Source of the DNA: Carya illinoinensis
Lineage: Eukaryota > Streptophyta > Magnoliopsida > Fagales > Juglandaceae
Reading direction: 5' to 3'
Length of the DNA stretch: 64,000 nucleotides
Assembly: GCF_018687715.1 (NCBI RefSeq)
Contig: NC_056765.1
Span: forward strand, 17,250,894-17,314,893
The translations under genes were made by a program, and so were the position numbers. Below are positions 1 to 10,905 of this stretch, piece by piece. Every line of letters begins with the position of its first letter. Within the stretch, counting starts at the first letter, position 1. The notes beneath the pieces were generated by a model that saw only the letters and a program-made list of their open reading frames with translations, did no database searches and had not been told where the DNA came from.

Positions 1-237
1 TGCAAAGGTGGTAAAGATATATTATTCTGGTTACATGGCACTCAATAGCATACCATCATGAAATTTTAGTCTGATGCAAATCAAAATGGTAAAGATAAAG
101 CAGTAAGACCCATAAGAGGTACTTCAAAACATTTCGACACCAGTTAAAGATAATATAAGCATAATTTCAGTGGTGGAAAAAAATTGTCATAATGGTTCCT
201 GACCACCAATTCAATACTAAAACCATTATTGCCAATT
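1..237. other. Unassigned A/T-rich flank
   Basis: No recognisable coding or repeat structure is visible. The minus-strand LINE coding similarity stops at about 238 and this stretch does not continue it. If the MTR3-like exon at 3012-3153 belongs to a gene that runs leftwards, this could be part of its first intron; that is inference. Confidence 0.3.
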
Positions 238-1952
238 TCATAAGCACATTAAACATCGCTCTACTCTCTCAATCACTTTATCCCATAACGCGACTGCTCT
301 CGAGGGTGCCCCCAACGGAAGGCCTAGATACGTCATGGGAAGTGTAGCAGTCTTACACCCTAGAGTATTCGCCAAGTGTCTTAGCCACTGAACACCACCA
401 ATAGGCACCATCTCTGATTTGTCTAGATTCACTTTCAAGCCTGAAGCTACCTCAAAACAAAGTAGGAGTGCCTTCAGTACTCTAACTTGGAGTTGATTCG
501 CCTCACAAAAAATTAAGGTGTCATCTGCAAACAAGAAATAGAAATGTTAATACTACCCCCTCCTGGGGTTCCAATCAAGTAACTAGTCATATGCCTGTTT
601 GCAACCAGGACTGAGATCATTCTGCTCAAAGCCTCCATTACAATGACAAAAAGTAATGGGGACAATGGATCTCCCTGTCTTAGGCCTCGTGTGCTATTGA
701 AAAAAGTCAAAAAACCAGTAAGGCTTCCGTTTATTAAGACTGAGAATTTCACCGTAGATATGCACCATCGGATCCAAGAGTGCATCTCTCCCAAAAACCA
801 CACTTCTCCAAAATGTCAATAAAAAAATCCCAGTTAACATGATCATACGCCTTCTCCATGTCTAGCTTACATATAATCTCTGGATGGCCCGCTTTCAATC
901 TACTGTCTAAGCATTTATTGGCGATGAGCACTGCGTCTAGAATCTGTATGTCCTTTACAAAAGCATTTTGAGGCTTTGAAATAATCTTTCCTACGGTCTG
1001 ACTAAGGCGATTTGCCAGTAACTTGGATAGAATCTTATAGACCCCATTGACTAGGCTAATGGGGCGAAACTCCTGTATATCCTCCGCTCCCGCCCTTTTT
1101 GGTATTAAGGCTATAAAAGTGGCATTCAAGCTTTTCTCAAACTTTCCAAACAAATAAAACTCCTAGAACACCTCCATTAGGTCATCCCTTAGGATCTCCC
1201 AACAAGTTTGGAAAAAGCCCATAGAGAACCCATCAGGACCCGGAGGCTTGTCTTTAGCCATTTTCCTTACCACTTCTAGCACCTCTGCCTCTTCAAACGG
1301 CCTCTCAAAACGGTTAGAGTCCAGAGGTCCAATGGACTCAAAAGCCAACCCCTCTAGCTTAGGCCTCCACCCCACCTGCTTAGCAAGAAGCTGTTCAAAA
1401 AAACTAACCACGTGATTGTTAATCACTTGCACATCCCTGCACTCTGACCATCAATCTTCAACATCTCAATGTTGTTGGATCACCTATGAGATTAGCAACC
1501 CAGTGGAAAAACTTAGTGCTACAGTCACCTTCCTTCAGCCATAAAGCTCTAGACTTCTGACTCCACGAGATCTCTTCTAGTAGGATGATCCTCTTGAGCT
1601 CTACGACCAATGCTAACTTTTGTACTTGTTCCTCCGAACTCAAAGGCCTTGACTCTTGAAACCTTTCTAGCTCTTGTATCTCCCATTGCTTTATTTTCTT
1701 GAGTTTCCCAATATTACCAAAGGACTTCTTGTTCCAAAGCTTTAAATCTTCTCTTTTATCTGTCACACAGCCCTCCAGGGCTCCCCCTAGCCATTGCGCA
1801 GTCCCCAGTCTAAGCAATAAATCTTGTTTGAACCTCCTTCCTCTCTCAGTGATGCGAATCAAGCCACCCTCTCTCACAACAGAGAATAGCTTAGTGTCAA
1901 TCATAAACTCCGGCTTGAATCCCATCCTGCCCCCCAACGACGTAATAATCAA
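238..1952 (-). pseudogene. LINE (L1-type) reverse transcriptase remnant
   Basis: On the minus strand, adjacent and overlapping frames read in order as a plant L1-type ORF2 without its ends. The endonuclease-RT linker is at 1952-1458 (containing SWSQKSRALWLKEGD and TKFFH). The RT N-terminus follows at 1432-1163 (KDKPPGPDGF). The central RT is at 1153-749 ([34 protein letters not shown]), then RGLRQGDPLSPLLF at about 690. The catalytic FADD box spans the junction near 530, followed by the thumb with YLGLPLG. At least three frame changes break the frame. The endonuclease at the 5' end and the zinc-binding and RNase H domains at the 3' end are absent. Loss of the 3' end is unusual for a LINE and points to a later deletion. 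The assignment rests on conserved RT motifs and is firm at family level. Confidence 0.9.
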
Positions 1953-2087
1953 CTAAAAGCCATCCTTGACGGCAGAACGTGAAAGAAGAAATGCAAAAAC
2001 TTTTGCACTTGTAGGAGAGAGAATTTTTAGAGAGAGAAATCTTGATAAAGTTACAGGTTTTCAAAAGGATCATTAAAAAGGAAAAGC

Positions 2088-2090
<3 letters not shown>

Positions 2091-2124
<34 letters not shown>
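2091..2124. repeat. (AG)17 microsatellite
   Basis: An uninterrupted run of AG dinucleotides lies in a gene-free stretch (1957-2394) between two LINE fragments. A second microsatellite follows at 2257. Nothing else in the stretch was recognised. Confidence 0.95.
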
Positions 2125-2125
<1 letters not shown>

Positions 2126-2256
2126 ATCATATAATGCGCAGCCCTTGAGCACATATAACTAATAAGCCACAGTCTAATGTCAAACAAGCATAGTCATCCA
2201 AAATCATGCATTAATGGACTCTCGGTTTGAATACCAGGAAACAGAGATATTTAAAA

Positions 2257-2282
2257 ATATATATATATATATATATATATAT
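2257..2282. repeat. (AT)13 microsatellite
   Basis: A run of alternating A and T about 26 bases long in non-coding A/T-rich sequence. Confidence 0.9.
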
Positions 2283-2394
2283 TCGTGTTGGCAAGCAGTG
2301 AATCATAACTATACCAATAAACTACAAAGATTTAGAAAAGAAGTAAGAGCATCTAAACTCCTGTACCATCAGAAAAACTAGTACACCAACGATG

Positions 2395-2570
2395 TATTTT
2401 GTTTTTGAAACAAACCACATAAACTTTCATTAATTCATCAGCATAGTTTCATCAATCATAAGAGCTTGAACACATTCATGGTCAGTCTCAATAGTAATCC
2501 TATCTGTCTCTACGTCCAGAGAAGACTTTGCTAGATTATGAGCTAGACGTTCATAAAACCCATAAATGAA
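2395..2570 (-). mobile_element. LINE 3' tail (RNase H end plus 3' UTR), strongly truncated
   Basis: Reading the minus strand from about 2560 gives a short open segment containing RLAHNLAKSSL and then ETDHECVQALM, ending at a stop near 2431. The AHxLAKxSL pattern is typical of the C-terminal end of the RNase H domain in plant LINEs. It is followed by a 3' UTR that contains TTTATGTGGTTTGTTTC and runs into an A-rich end near 2400. Only about 175 bases remain, as expected for a 5'-truncated LINE insertion. The family call is from pattern recognition on a short match, so moderate confidence. Confidence 0.5.
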
Positions 2571-3011
2571 AAGCACAACTCAACAATCTAACAAACAACA
2601 GATCACAATGAGGCAGCTTTGAAAGATGAGAATAATCATATCCAAACACAATACTCGTTTTCTTTTCACGCTCATTAACCTTAAACAGACCCACACCCAA
2701 CGCAACGGAAAACGGCTCAGAGTATAGTCCTTCTTCCCCACTACACAACGCAACCTTGAAAATCCTCAAAACCCACACAACAATTTTCTTTAATTCAAAA
2801 AACCAGAATGAAATAAATCTAAAAACCCAATAAATCGACCAAATTTAACTTAAAAAATAGATAAATGAAAATGTGCACGTTGATAATATTAAAAGAACCC
2901 ACAACCAAAACCACCCACACTTCCAATCCCATAATTATTAGGAAAAAACGTAAAATAAAATTTGTATAAGAAATCAAAGAACTAAATGCCCAAAAGAAAT
3001 AAAGAAAGTAC
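2571..3011 (-). other. Probable start of MTR3 intron 1
   Basis: This A/T-rich stretch follows a GT donor (3011-3010) at the end of the MTR3-like coding exon. Reading frames here show no similarity to the next part of MTR3. The acceptor and later exons were not found at lower coordinates; they may lie beyond base 1 or be lost. Confidence 0.45.
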
Positions 3012-3153
3012 AGGCGGGTCGGCATTGTTGAAAGCCGCGGCCATCGGGTCGGACCCAATCGATGTCTTGGTCTTTGAAAATGGTCGACCTTGTTTTCTGG
3101 GTCTTCAGAGACGGCGAGTACGTCGTCGGATTCGTTCCAGGTCTCCCGGCCAT
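3012..3153 (-). CDS. MTR3: Exosome subunit MTR3 (RNase PH-like), first coding exon only
   Basis: From the ATG at 3153-3151 this exon encodes 47 residues beginning MAGRPGTNPTTYSPSLK, continuing through IFKDQDIDWVRPDGRG and ending in QCRPA. This matches the N-terminus of plant MTR3, a subunit of the RNase PH-like ring of the RNA exosome, where RPDGRG opens the RNase PH fold. The exon ends at 3012 with a phase-1 GT donor (3011-3010), just where the conserved protein would continue with the RTGAV-type strand. No stop or frameshift is present, and a TATA-like box lies about 100 bases upstream. The remaining exons (about 200 residues in the family) are not in the window on this strand. This is therefore either the 5' end of a gene running leftwards past base 1, with LINE fragments in its first intron, or a truncated copy. 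The identification comes from remembered family sequence and was not searched. Confidence 0.72.
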
Positions 3154-3250
3154 TATCGGCTACGCCTGCTTCTTCTTCCCCTTTTTCTTCTCTGATTTTG
3201 TGTTAACGTGCGCGGAACAGAGAGCTCTTTACGGGTACTGAGTGACATTC

Positions 3251-3259
3251 TATTTTATA
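3251..3259 (-). promoter_or_regulatory. TATA-like box of the MTR3-like gene
   Basis: On the minus strand TATAAAATA lies about 100 bases upstream of the exon's ATG. A pyrimidine/purine-rich leader (3154-3230) lies between, giving plausible core-promoter spacing. The hAT-type element begins at 3318, leaving less than 60 bases of original sequence upstream of the box. Confidence 0.5.
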
Positions 3260-3317
3260 GAAAATATTTTACTATATTTATAATTTTATTTGTATAACCA
3301 TATGCCGATACTTCATG

Positions 3318-6300
3318 TAGGGGTGTGCAAATTTTCGACTCATTTTTGCTCCGATTCGAACTCTGACGCAATTGGAGTATTCGAAAGTCGGAGTTAGAAT
3401 CAGAGTAATTTCAATTCCGTGTCGGAAGTCGGACTCCGGCTTTCGACTTTTTTTTTTTTTTTTTAAATCCATATGTGGAACGCCGCCGTTTTACATTTAG
3501 AATGGTTTCAATTAAGTGACTAGAATGACACCGTTCTATTCAAATAGGAATAATGCCGTTTTAATTTATTTCGATCACTCCTCATGCTCACCTCATTTCT
3601 TTCTTCGTTCCCTTCATCGGTTTGCTTCATTCTTCCACACGGCTCAGTCAGGCATACACACCTCAGCTCTCAACCTCTCAAGTCTCACGATTCTCCTCTC
3701 ACATTGCACGACGCCACGGTTCACAGTCACTCCGCTGTAGATTGCTTCACGCTGCAATGCCTTCTTCCTGTCGTTTTTGCCAACTGGTAAGTTTAATTTT
3801 TAAGGTTTGAAATTTAGGAATTTGCTCCGAATTTTAGATATTATTTAGTATTTTAAATTGGAAATTAGATTGTGTTGATTATCTAATTGTGAAAGGCTAA
3901 TATATTGAGGAAATGGTTGTGATGTTTCTTTTGTTAAATTCTTGATTTTGAACTATGAACGTAAAGTGTTTGTGGAAATGTCACGAACAAAAAATAAACT
4001 TGTTTGTCTCTATATACTAGAACCTACTTCGAGAAATATATGGTGCAAATGAGAGGCAAAGCAAGTAAATAAAATATTTATGAAAGAACACATAAAAGTT
4101 ATAAACTGAAGTAGTCTATCATAGAATGTTTCTATAATTATAAAAATGGCAAAATTTTGGTTGACTCAACCCAAACCCAAATTAGTGACACTTTTATTAT
4201 AAAATTTAGGTTAGGGTTGATTGAATATTGATGATTCAAACCCCAATAATCCGATATGAAATCGAATAACCCAACATGAATCGTCATCGAATGACCCGAT
4301 ATGAATTGGCACCCATAACTTATATAAAGGTTTCTTTTTATTTCCATCTCATATTAATATTTAAAATGAGGCACTCAACTAAAACACATTCTTCTTTAAT
4401 AACTTGTGTTTAAAACTAGTCAGATGCAAGAATAAATGGGATGTCTATTCTTATTGATTTAGGATTAAGAGAATTGGAATGTACATTGCGTAGCAATCAT
4501 ATCCTAAATGCCCCCTCACTTCTCCCATTTTACGTTCAACAAGTGAGATTTGAATCTCTTATCCTACGTACCCAAACTATAAGGACTTCATGATTAGAGT
4601 GAGAGATAGATAAGTTATTCTGTCCGTCATTGTCTTCGCGTTGGGTGTTTTATTATTTTAAGTTGGAGCTTCTAGACGCTCTTGATGACCAAACATAGAA
4701 AATTTAGGTTGAGAAGAACCAGATATTTATTTCATTTGAGAGAGCCACATTGCCCATAATAATTGGTTAAAATAAATTGGAAGATTGATTGTGAACCAGA
4801 TTTTTATTATTGATTATTTAATTATTTTTATGATTTCATATTGATATTTAATTTATATTTTTTTATCATTTCATAGATTTAATTGTAAACCCTATTATAG
4901 TTGTCGATAACTGATGGAGTATAAATAAAGATAAGTTGATATCATAACTAACTTAGAGCCTGTTTAGAATTGAGTTTGAAAACTTAAAAAAGTGTTTTTA
5001 ACTATTTAAAAGCTCTTTTAGAGAAAAAATAATATGTTTGGTAAATGTATAAAAAACACTTTAATCAGTTAAACAAACTTAAAATCTACTTTTTTTAAAA
5101 GCACCAAATTGAAACTTTTATCGAAAAACTTCTACAGATAATTGTATATTTTAAAAAAATTAATATAACTAACTTTAAAAGTACTTTAGAGACATGGTAA
5201 CTAAACAGTATATGACTTTTTAATAGTAGAGCTTGTTATTTAAGTTATAAGTTATAAGCCCTAAAGTTATAAACCATATTTCCCACCGCAATTCCAAACA
5301 TGCACTTAATCTTTATTGGTATTAATGGTAATTAACTTCTACTACTACTGTGTTCAATTTTCTGAATCAATTTTTATTATATTTATTGATTGAAGATTTT
5401 TTTATCTTAATTTCAGGTACTTTGAATGACCGAGTACGGTGCTGCAGATGATGTTTTTCTTTTTAATTGAAGCAATATATTTATTCTTATGGGCCGTTTA
5501 ATCAAACTTTGAAATTGACTGTTATTTCTATTATCAGTTGTTTAGGAATTTCTAAATTATGTGTAATTATAATAATTAATTATACAGTCTAATGTGTTCA
5601 AATAGATTTGAGCTTTTGAGATGAAAATATTGTCACTAATACTCATTCAAACAAGATAAATTTCATTTGAGCAGTACATACTGCTATATAAATTCCATTT
5701 GAACGGTAAATAAGATTGTAAGGTACCCAAAATAAAAAATTTATATTTATAATCAAAACAAGCTTTTATATATTTCAATGTTATTGTGAAAGTATCAATA
5801 TTAGTGGATTGGAGATTCGGAGGAGTCGGATGACCTATATCATGAAAATGGGTGTCAATTATTTGAATATCTCGTTCTTCTTTAGTCATGATTATTTGTT
5901 GAAAAATATTATAAATATTAATATCAAACATGATTCTTATTATGTCGTCTTTGTTATATAGCTCATTTTGCTCTATTGATGTTGATGACATATGGTTTAT
6001 TAAAATATACATATATATATATATTTAAAATAAAATGACATTTGAAAACACATTAAAAAAAAGGTTAAAATCTTAAGTTTTCCTATCCGCGTTTTTAATG
6101 TTTTAAAAAATTTTAAATAAAATGTGGCATGGTGATATCTCGTCAATAAAACAAAGAGAATGGCATAACTAGAGTAACATCATTTCTCAATATAATTTTT
6201 TTTACTTGTTTATTTTTTATTGAAATTTAGTCATTTTAAGAATTTGATAATTAGTTAGATATGTCAAATAATGGATCTAACATAGCCATTTAATTAGCTA

Positions 6301-6418
6301 GTTCGACAGTCAGAAATGGTCGGAGTTCCAATCGGAAGTCAAAAGTCCAACTTAATCAGACATCAGAATTCGGATCAGAGATCGGTTCCGAGTCCAACGG
6401 AGTCGGAGCAAAGGCCTA
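3318..6418 (+). mobile_element. Non-autonomous hAT-type DNA transposon
   Basis: The left end reads TAGGGGTGTGC. The right end, read inwards on the other strand, is TAGGCCTTTGC, so 8 of 11 bases match. The flanks ACTTCATG (3310-3317) and ACCTCATA (6419-6426) agree at 6 of 8 positions, as for an aged 8-bp hAT target duplication. Both subterminal regions are packed with TCGGAGTC/GACTCCGA-type motifs (3340-3450 and 6305-6410), typical of transposase-binding subterminal repeats. A C/T-rich leader followed by a donor-like GTAAGT at about 3787 resembles the 5' UTR exon of a transposase gene. No transposase is left inside, and the interior holds a MITE (4956-5305) and other A/T-rich scraps. Superfamily call is inference from termini and duplication length. 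Confidence 0.6.
4956..5305. mobile_element. Tourist/Harbinger-type MITE, copy 1
   Basis: A 350-bp A/T-rich element has terminal inverted repeats: GAGCCTGTTTAGAATTG on the left, and GTGCATGTTTGGAATTG when the right end is read inwards. It is flanked on both sides by TTA (4953-4955 and 5306-5308), the target duplication of PIF/Harbinger-related MITEs. There is no coding capacity. A second copy in the opposite orientation lies at 41709-42056 inside a solo LTR. It is nested in the hAT-type element, so it is the younger of the two. Confidence 0.8.
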
Positions 6419-7196
6419 ACCTCATATAATAAAAATAGTAAAAATTTTAAATTTAAATTAAACAAAATTTGACAAAATAGGATTGTTACTCACTACTTAT
6501 AATATAAAAAATGTTATGTGTAATTATTTTTACATATTCTTTACACACTTCACTAATATGATTGGTTGTATCACTTTTTTAGTATAAAATAATTATTTTA
6601 ACAAATTATATCAGTGTGCAAAAATATATAAAATTGATTGTATGTATAATATTGTAAATATGAATAACACTACTCTTTTATTAGTCCTTTAAATTTAAAT
6701 TTAAAAATCTCATTCCCTTCAATAGTTGACATTTTTTTTATTATTATTATTATTGTAAAACGACATTTTTAATTCGTTAGGCCTTTATCTTTGAACATAA
6801 CGATGACGTTTTGTTTTGCTTTTTTTTTTTTTTTTTTTTTTCGGGGGTTAGATTGAAAAATAAGGTTAATGTAGCACGAACCCGATTGGATTATTAAACG
6901 GTTTATTTTCAGGTGATATTGGTAATCTTTGATGGACTATGACCCGATTATTCAATACAATATTTGTTATAGTTGATAATTTTGTTTAGTATAGTCCCAT
7001 GATACTCATATTATAGATCTTTGAAAAATCTTAAATGATATATGATCAAATTTTTAGTGGTTGTATGACTTGATTATTAATTAAATGATAAAAATATTTC
7101 ATCTATCTATTATGATAAATAAATGAGTTTCAAAAATCACAATTGTTGAAAATTAAAACCTCTAAATTGTAGAAAATAAAACAATGGATATTTCTC
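6419..7196. other. Non-coding A/T-rich region
   Basis: No gene is visible. The stretch 6480-6680 shares short blocks (ACACTTCACTAATATGATTG and its approximate complement) with the foldback element at 7197-7344 and may be a decayed relative. A poly-T run of about 20 bases sits at 6822-6841. Confidence 0.35.
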
Positions 7197-7344
7197 TATA
7201 AAATTTTTATGTGCAGTCACTTTTGCGTACTCTTTTACACACTCCACTGATGTGATTAGTTGTGTATTAAAAAAATTAATGCAGTCAATCACATCAGTAG
7301 AATGCACACAGAGTACGCAAAAATGACTATATATAGCATTACTC
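7197..7344. repeat. Foldback (long inverted repeat) MITE
   Basis: Two arms of about 60 bases face each other across a short A-rich loop (7268-7280). Left-arm blocks TTTTGCGTACTC and CACTGATGTGATTA are matched in reverse complement by GAGTACGCAAAA and CAATCACATCAGTAG on the right. There is no coding capacity. Exact ends and target duplication could not be fixed. Confidence 0.65.
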
Positions 7345-7531
7345 ATTTCTCTAATTAAGCGGTTCCTTGGCGATTTCAATAGTAACTCCATGAACTATCA
7401 GAATTTTCGTGGCGTTTCTGGTGATCGGTTTTTGAAATTTCAGTACTTGGGAAGTTTTTGTTTCTTTTCTATCACAAGCATTGTTTCCCTTTGATAGGGT
7501 TTTTTTTGTTTTGTTATTTTTAAGTCTAATT

Positions 7532-8502
7532 ATGGAGGAAATTAACAATATCGGCAGTAGAGTCCGATGAGGTGGTGATTCTAGGTGTGTTTTAGATGCC
7601 CTCTGCAGTTCACACTGAATGTTGCATGCTTTTTAGGCTTCTCACTACCAAATTTTATAATAAGTTTTTAAGGTGGTAATGTGCACTACCTTGAGTCCAG
7701 TGAAATGGGTTCGATTTTTCTAATTGGGGGAGAATATTTGCTTAGCCCAGTTTTATGAGAAAAGTGACAAAGAGAAGGTGTTACATAATGCTCCTTGGTC
7801 CTTTTATAGAAGTATAGTACTTTTGAAGGAGTATATGGTGATATCCAGCCTTCTAAAATTTTTATGAACTCTGCTTCCTTTTGAATTCATTTACTTGATC
7901 TTCCTTTGAAGAGGATGACTGCAAATATTGTCAAAATGATTGGTGACTCGATTGGGGAGGTTGAGGATATTGAGTTGTCTGAGAATATGCCAGAGTGGAG
8001 TGAGTTTTCTCGGGTGAGGATCCGATTAGATATAACTCATCCTTTGCCAAGGTTCAAGAGGCTTATTCTTGTGGAGTCAGATGTGCTGTGGGCTAGATTG
8101 ACATATGAAAAATTTCCTACTTTTTTTTATTGTTGTGGTAATTTGGGTCGTGTTGATTGTGATCGTTCATTATGGTCGACTAGTCGGGCTGTTTTTCAGA
8201 AAGATGGCTTCCCATATGGAACATGGTTGAGGGCTGATCGTGGTATTAACAGAAACAGAGGTCGCTTAATCACTAAGAATGGTCTAGTGCAGGGAGACTC
8301 TGGGGTTCCAATTGTTAGTGAGAGATCGTCGGCTAATCAGATTCCGGCAATAGAGAAACCGGTCGCTGAAAGACAAGTAGTTGAACGATACTGCAAGAAC
8401 AGTTGCTTTTCAACCATTGAAACACAATGCAGTTTCTTTACCCAATTTATTTCTCAATTTGAACAAGGAGGTTTCAGCAGTTACTGTCAAACTCACGGAT
8501 AA
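7532..8502 (+). pseudogene. LINE ORF1 (DUF4283-like / CCHC zinc knuckle protein)
   Basis: This is the first gene of the plus-strand LINE. A likely start ATG at 7532 opens MEEINN, but stops and frameshifts break the N-terminal half. Fragments such as DKEKVLHNAPWSF (about 7765-7800) and LLKEY are typical of the DUF4283 domain of plant L1 ORF1 proteins. From 7906 the frame is open for 198 codons. It contains the linker (VRIRLDITHPLPRFKRL) and a zinc-knuckle-like FYCCGNLG-RVDCD, in which the expected histidine position reads R or V. The DGFPYGTWLRA block that follows the knuckle in this family comes next. ORF1 proteins bind element RNA in ribonucleoprotein particles. This copy is disrupted at its N-terminus and has a damaged knuckle. 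Confidence 0.75.
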
Positions 8503-8831
8503 TGTTTTGGGGCATGTGGGACTGGGAATTTGGGCTTATCTCATTCATTCAATGGGCCTAGCCCAAAGAAAAATTTTGAGTTGCACTAGGTGTGTATTCA
8601 TTCTTCTGCTTCGAGGGCCTCTTTCTTCTAAGAAAGAACATAAGGGTAGGCCTAGTGGTATAGTTTTGAAGGATAGTAAGCATTTGAAATAGAGTTTGAT
8701 TCCTTCTAAGCTCTTCCTGGAGTCTATTTCTGCAAGGATAAGTCCATCGTGATTGATTCTAAGAGGAAGAAATCCCCTAATAAGGAAGATTTGGTTGAGG
8801 TATTGTCGAAGGCTGAGTTTCAACCCCATCA

Positions 8832-9560
8832 ACAACCATAAAAATATTAAGTTGGAACTCTCGTAAGCTTGGGATCCCACTGGGTGTTCTCGTTCTTCGC
8901 GACTTTGTCTAAAGAGAAGTTCCTGATGTGCTATTTGTTATTATGGAAACTAAGGTACGTGTTCGTCAATTGGAGATGCTGAAGTATATATTGGGTTTTA
9001 CAGGGTGCTTGGCTTTGAATTCTGAGGGCAAAAGTGGTGGGATTAGGCTGTTATGGAGCAAAGATGTAGATCTGGAGATTTATCTTATTCAAAACATCAT
9101 TTTGATGCACGAATATGTAATAAAGATGAATATTGTCAGTGGAGAGTCACAATTGTGTATGGTCATCCGAATGTTGATAGGAGAAAGGAAGTGTGGAATT
9201 TGTTCAAATGTCTTTATGATATGCTTGAAGGACCTTGGCTGTGTTTTGGGGATTTTAACAAGATAATTTCGAACAGGGAGAAGTGTAAAGGCCGATTACG
9301 AATGGAATGACAGATGCAAGCTTTAAGGGATGTTCTTGATCATTGTTAGCTTAAGGGCTTGAATTCTAATGGGTCTCTGTTTACTTGGAGTAATATGTGC
9401 AATGGGGGTAATCATATTAAAGAAAGGCAAGACAAATTTTTGGCTAATCCGGCATGGTTGGTGATGTAGTATATGCATTATAAAATTAGTAATATTCCTA
9501 CTCCCAATTTTGACCATAATTGTTTGATCATGTCTCAAATGATTTAACAAATGAGAGGCA
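8832..9560 (+). pseudogene. LINE ORF2 endonuclease domain
   Basis: Starting at about 8838 the frame reads KILSWNSRKLG, the opening of the apurinic/endonuclease-like (EEP) domain that nicks target DNA. It is followed by DVLFVIMETKV with the catalytic METK motif at about 8940. The protein then shifts between two frames (9000-9310): FTGCLALNSEGKSGGI, then VTIVYGHPN and CFGDFNKIIS with the GDFN catalytic motif. Further on SLFTWSN is visible near 9375. Several stops (for example at 8908, 9308 and 9346) make it non-functional. Confidence 0.8.
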
Positions 9561-9575
9561 AGAAGCCTTTTCGTT

Positions 9576-10905
9576 TTGAAACAATGCGGGTTGGTGCCGG
9601 TGGTTGTAATGATGTTATTAATAATTCATGAAAACAAAGCAAGCAGTCTGTTAGTGATAAGTGATTTGCTTAATTGTCAACGTAATCTTGTAGCGTGGAA
9701 AAATGATTCTTTTGGGAATATTCAGAAACAATTGCGTGATAAAAGAAGGGATTTAAATTTGTTAATGAAAGGACACCCCGATGATTCATTGATTTCTAAA
9801 GTAAAGATACTTCATAGTGATATTAATCTATTGTTGGAAAGAGAGGAATTGATGTGGAAACAAAGGTTTGGGGCTTTATGTTTAAATGCCAGAGATCAAA
9901 ATCAAAAGTTTTATCATAAAAAAGCATATCAGAGAAGGACCAGAGATTTTATTAGTAGACTTGGAGAGAGGGTTCGGAGTTGGAAACAGTTGTCACTACA
10001 TACTTTTTAGATTTGTTTTCGACATCAAATCCAAGGGATTTGGAGGATGTCATTGGTAGTTTGCACCCTATAGAAACAAATTCAATGAACTTAGATGTTC
10101 TAAGGGCTTATACAATGGAAGAAGTTAAGCAAGCTTCATTTCAAATGCAGCCTATGAAGGCACCAAGTCTTGATGGTATGCCTCCTGTCTCTTTCAAAAG
10201 TAATGGCATATTGTGAGTGATATAGTGACAAAGATAGCTTTTCATTCTTTAAATCATGGTTTTGTTCCTCCTGAACTAAATGAAACTTTTTTGGTCCTTA
10301 TCCCTAAAAAGAAAAAGCCTAAAAATATCAATGAATACTAACCTATAAGTTTGTGCAATGTTGTCTATAAAACAATTGCTAGTCATTGCCAATAGACTTA
10401 AGCTTGTTTTGTCTCAAGTAATTTCTTGTAGTCAGTGTGCTTTTGTGCCAGGTAGACTTACAACGGATAATGTTCTTGTAACTTATGATAATGTTAATTC
10501 TATAAGAAGAAAGAGGAGAGGAAGAAAAGCTTTGATGTCCATTAAACTTGATATGAATAAAGCTTACGATTAGGTGGCCAAAGTGGTGTTTCATCGAAAG
10601 GGTTATGATTAAATTGGGTTTTCATCAAAAGGGGGTGTCTTTAGTAATGTCTTGTATTAGTTCATTTTCATATAAAGTGTTGCTTAATGGATTCCCTACT
10701 TCTTTTAACGCATCAAGAGGTTTGCAACAATGCGGCCCTTTATCTTCTTATTTGATTGTGTTTGTGTGATGATGACTTATCATCTCTTATTCAAAACTCT
10801 GAGAAACGGAAGTTGATAAAAGGAATAAGGGTTTGTAATGGAGCTCCATCGATCAGCCATTTGTTTTTTTTGTTGATGATAGTTTCTTGTTCTGTTAAGT
10901 TATTA
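9576..10905 (+). pseudogene. LINE ORF2 linker and reverse transcriptase (5' part)
   Basis: The linker is open at 9576-10010 (LVAWKNDSFGNIQKQL, WKQRFGALCLNARDQNQKF), where plant L1 has WLKEGDxNTKFFH. The RT then reads across frames: MKAPSLDGMP at about 10165; LVLIPKKKKPKNINEY at about 10300; an in-frame TAA where the family usually has a residue before PISL; AFVPGRLTTDNVL at about 10440; SIKLDMNKAYD at about 10545; and FVDDSFLFC at about 10875, the catalytic FxDD box. Frame changes occur at several points. The coding sequence stops at 10905, where a pair of MITEs is inserted, and resumes at 11406. Confidence 0.85.
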
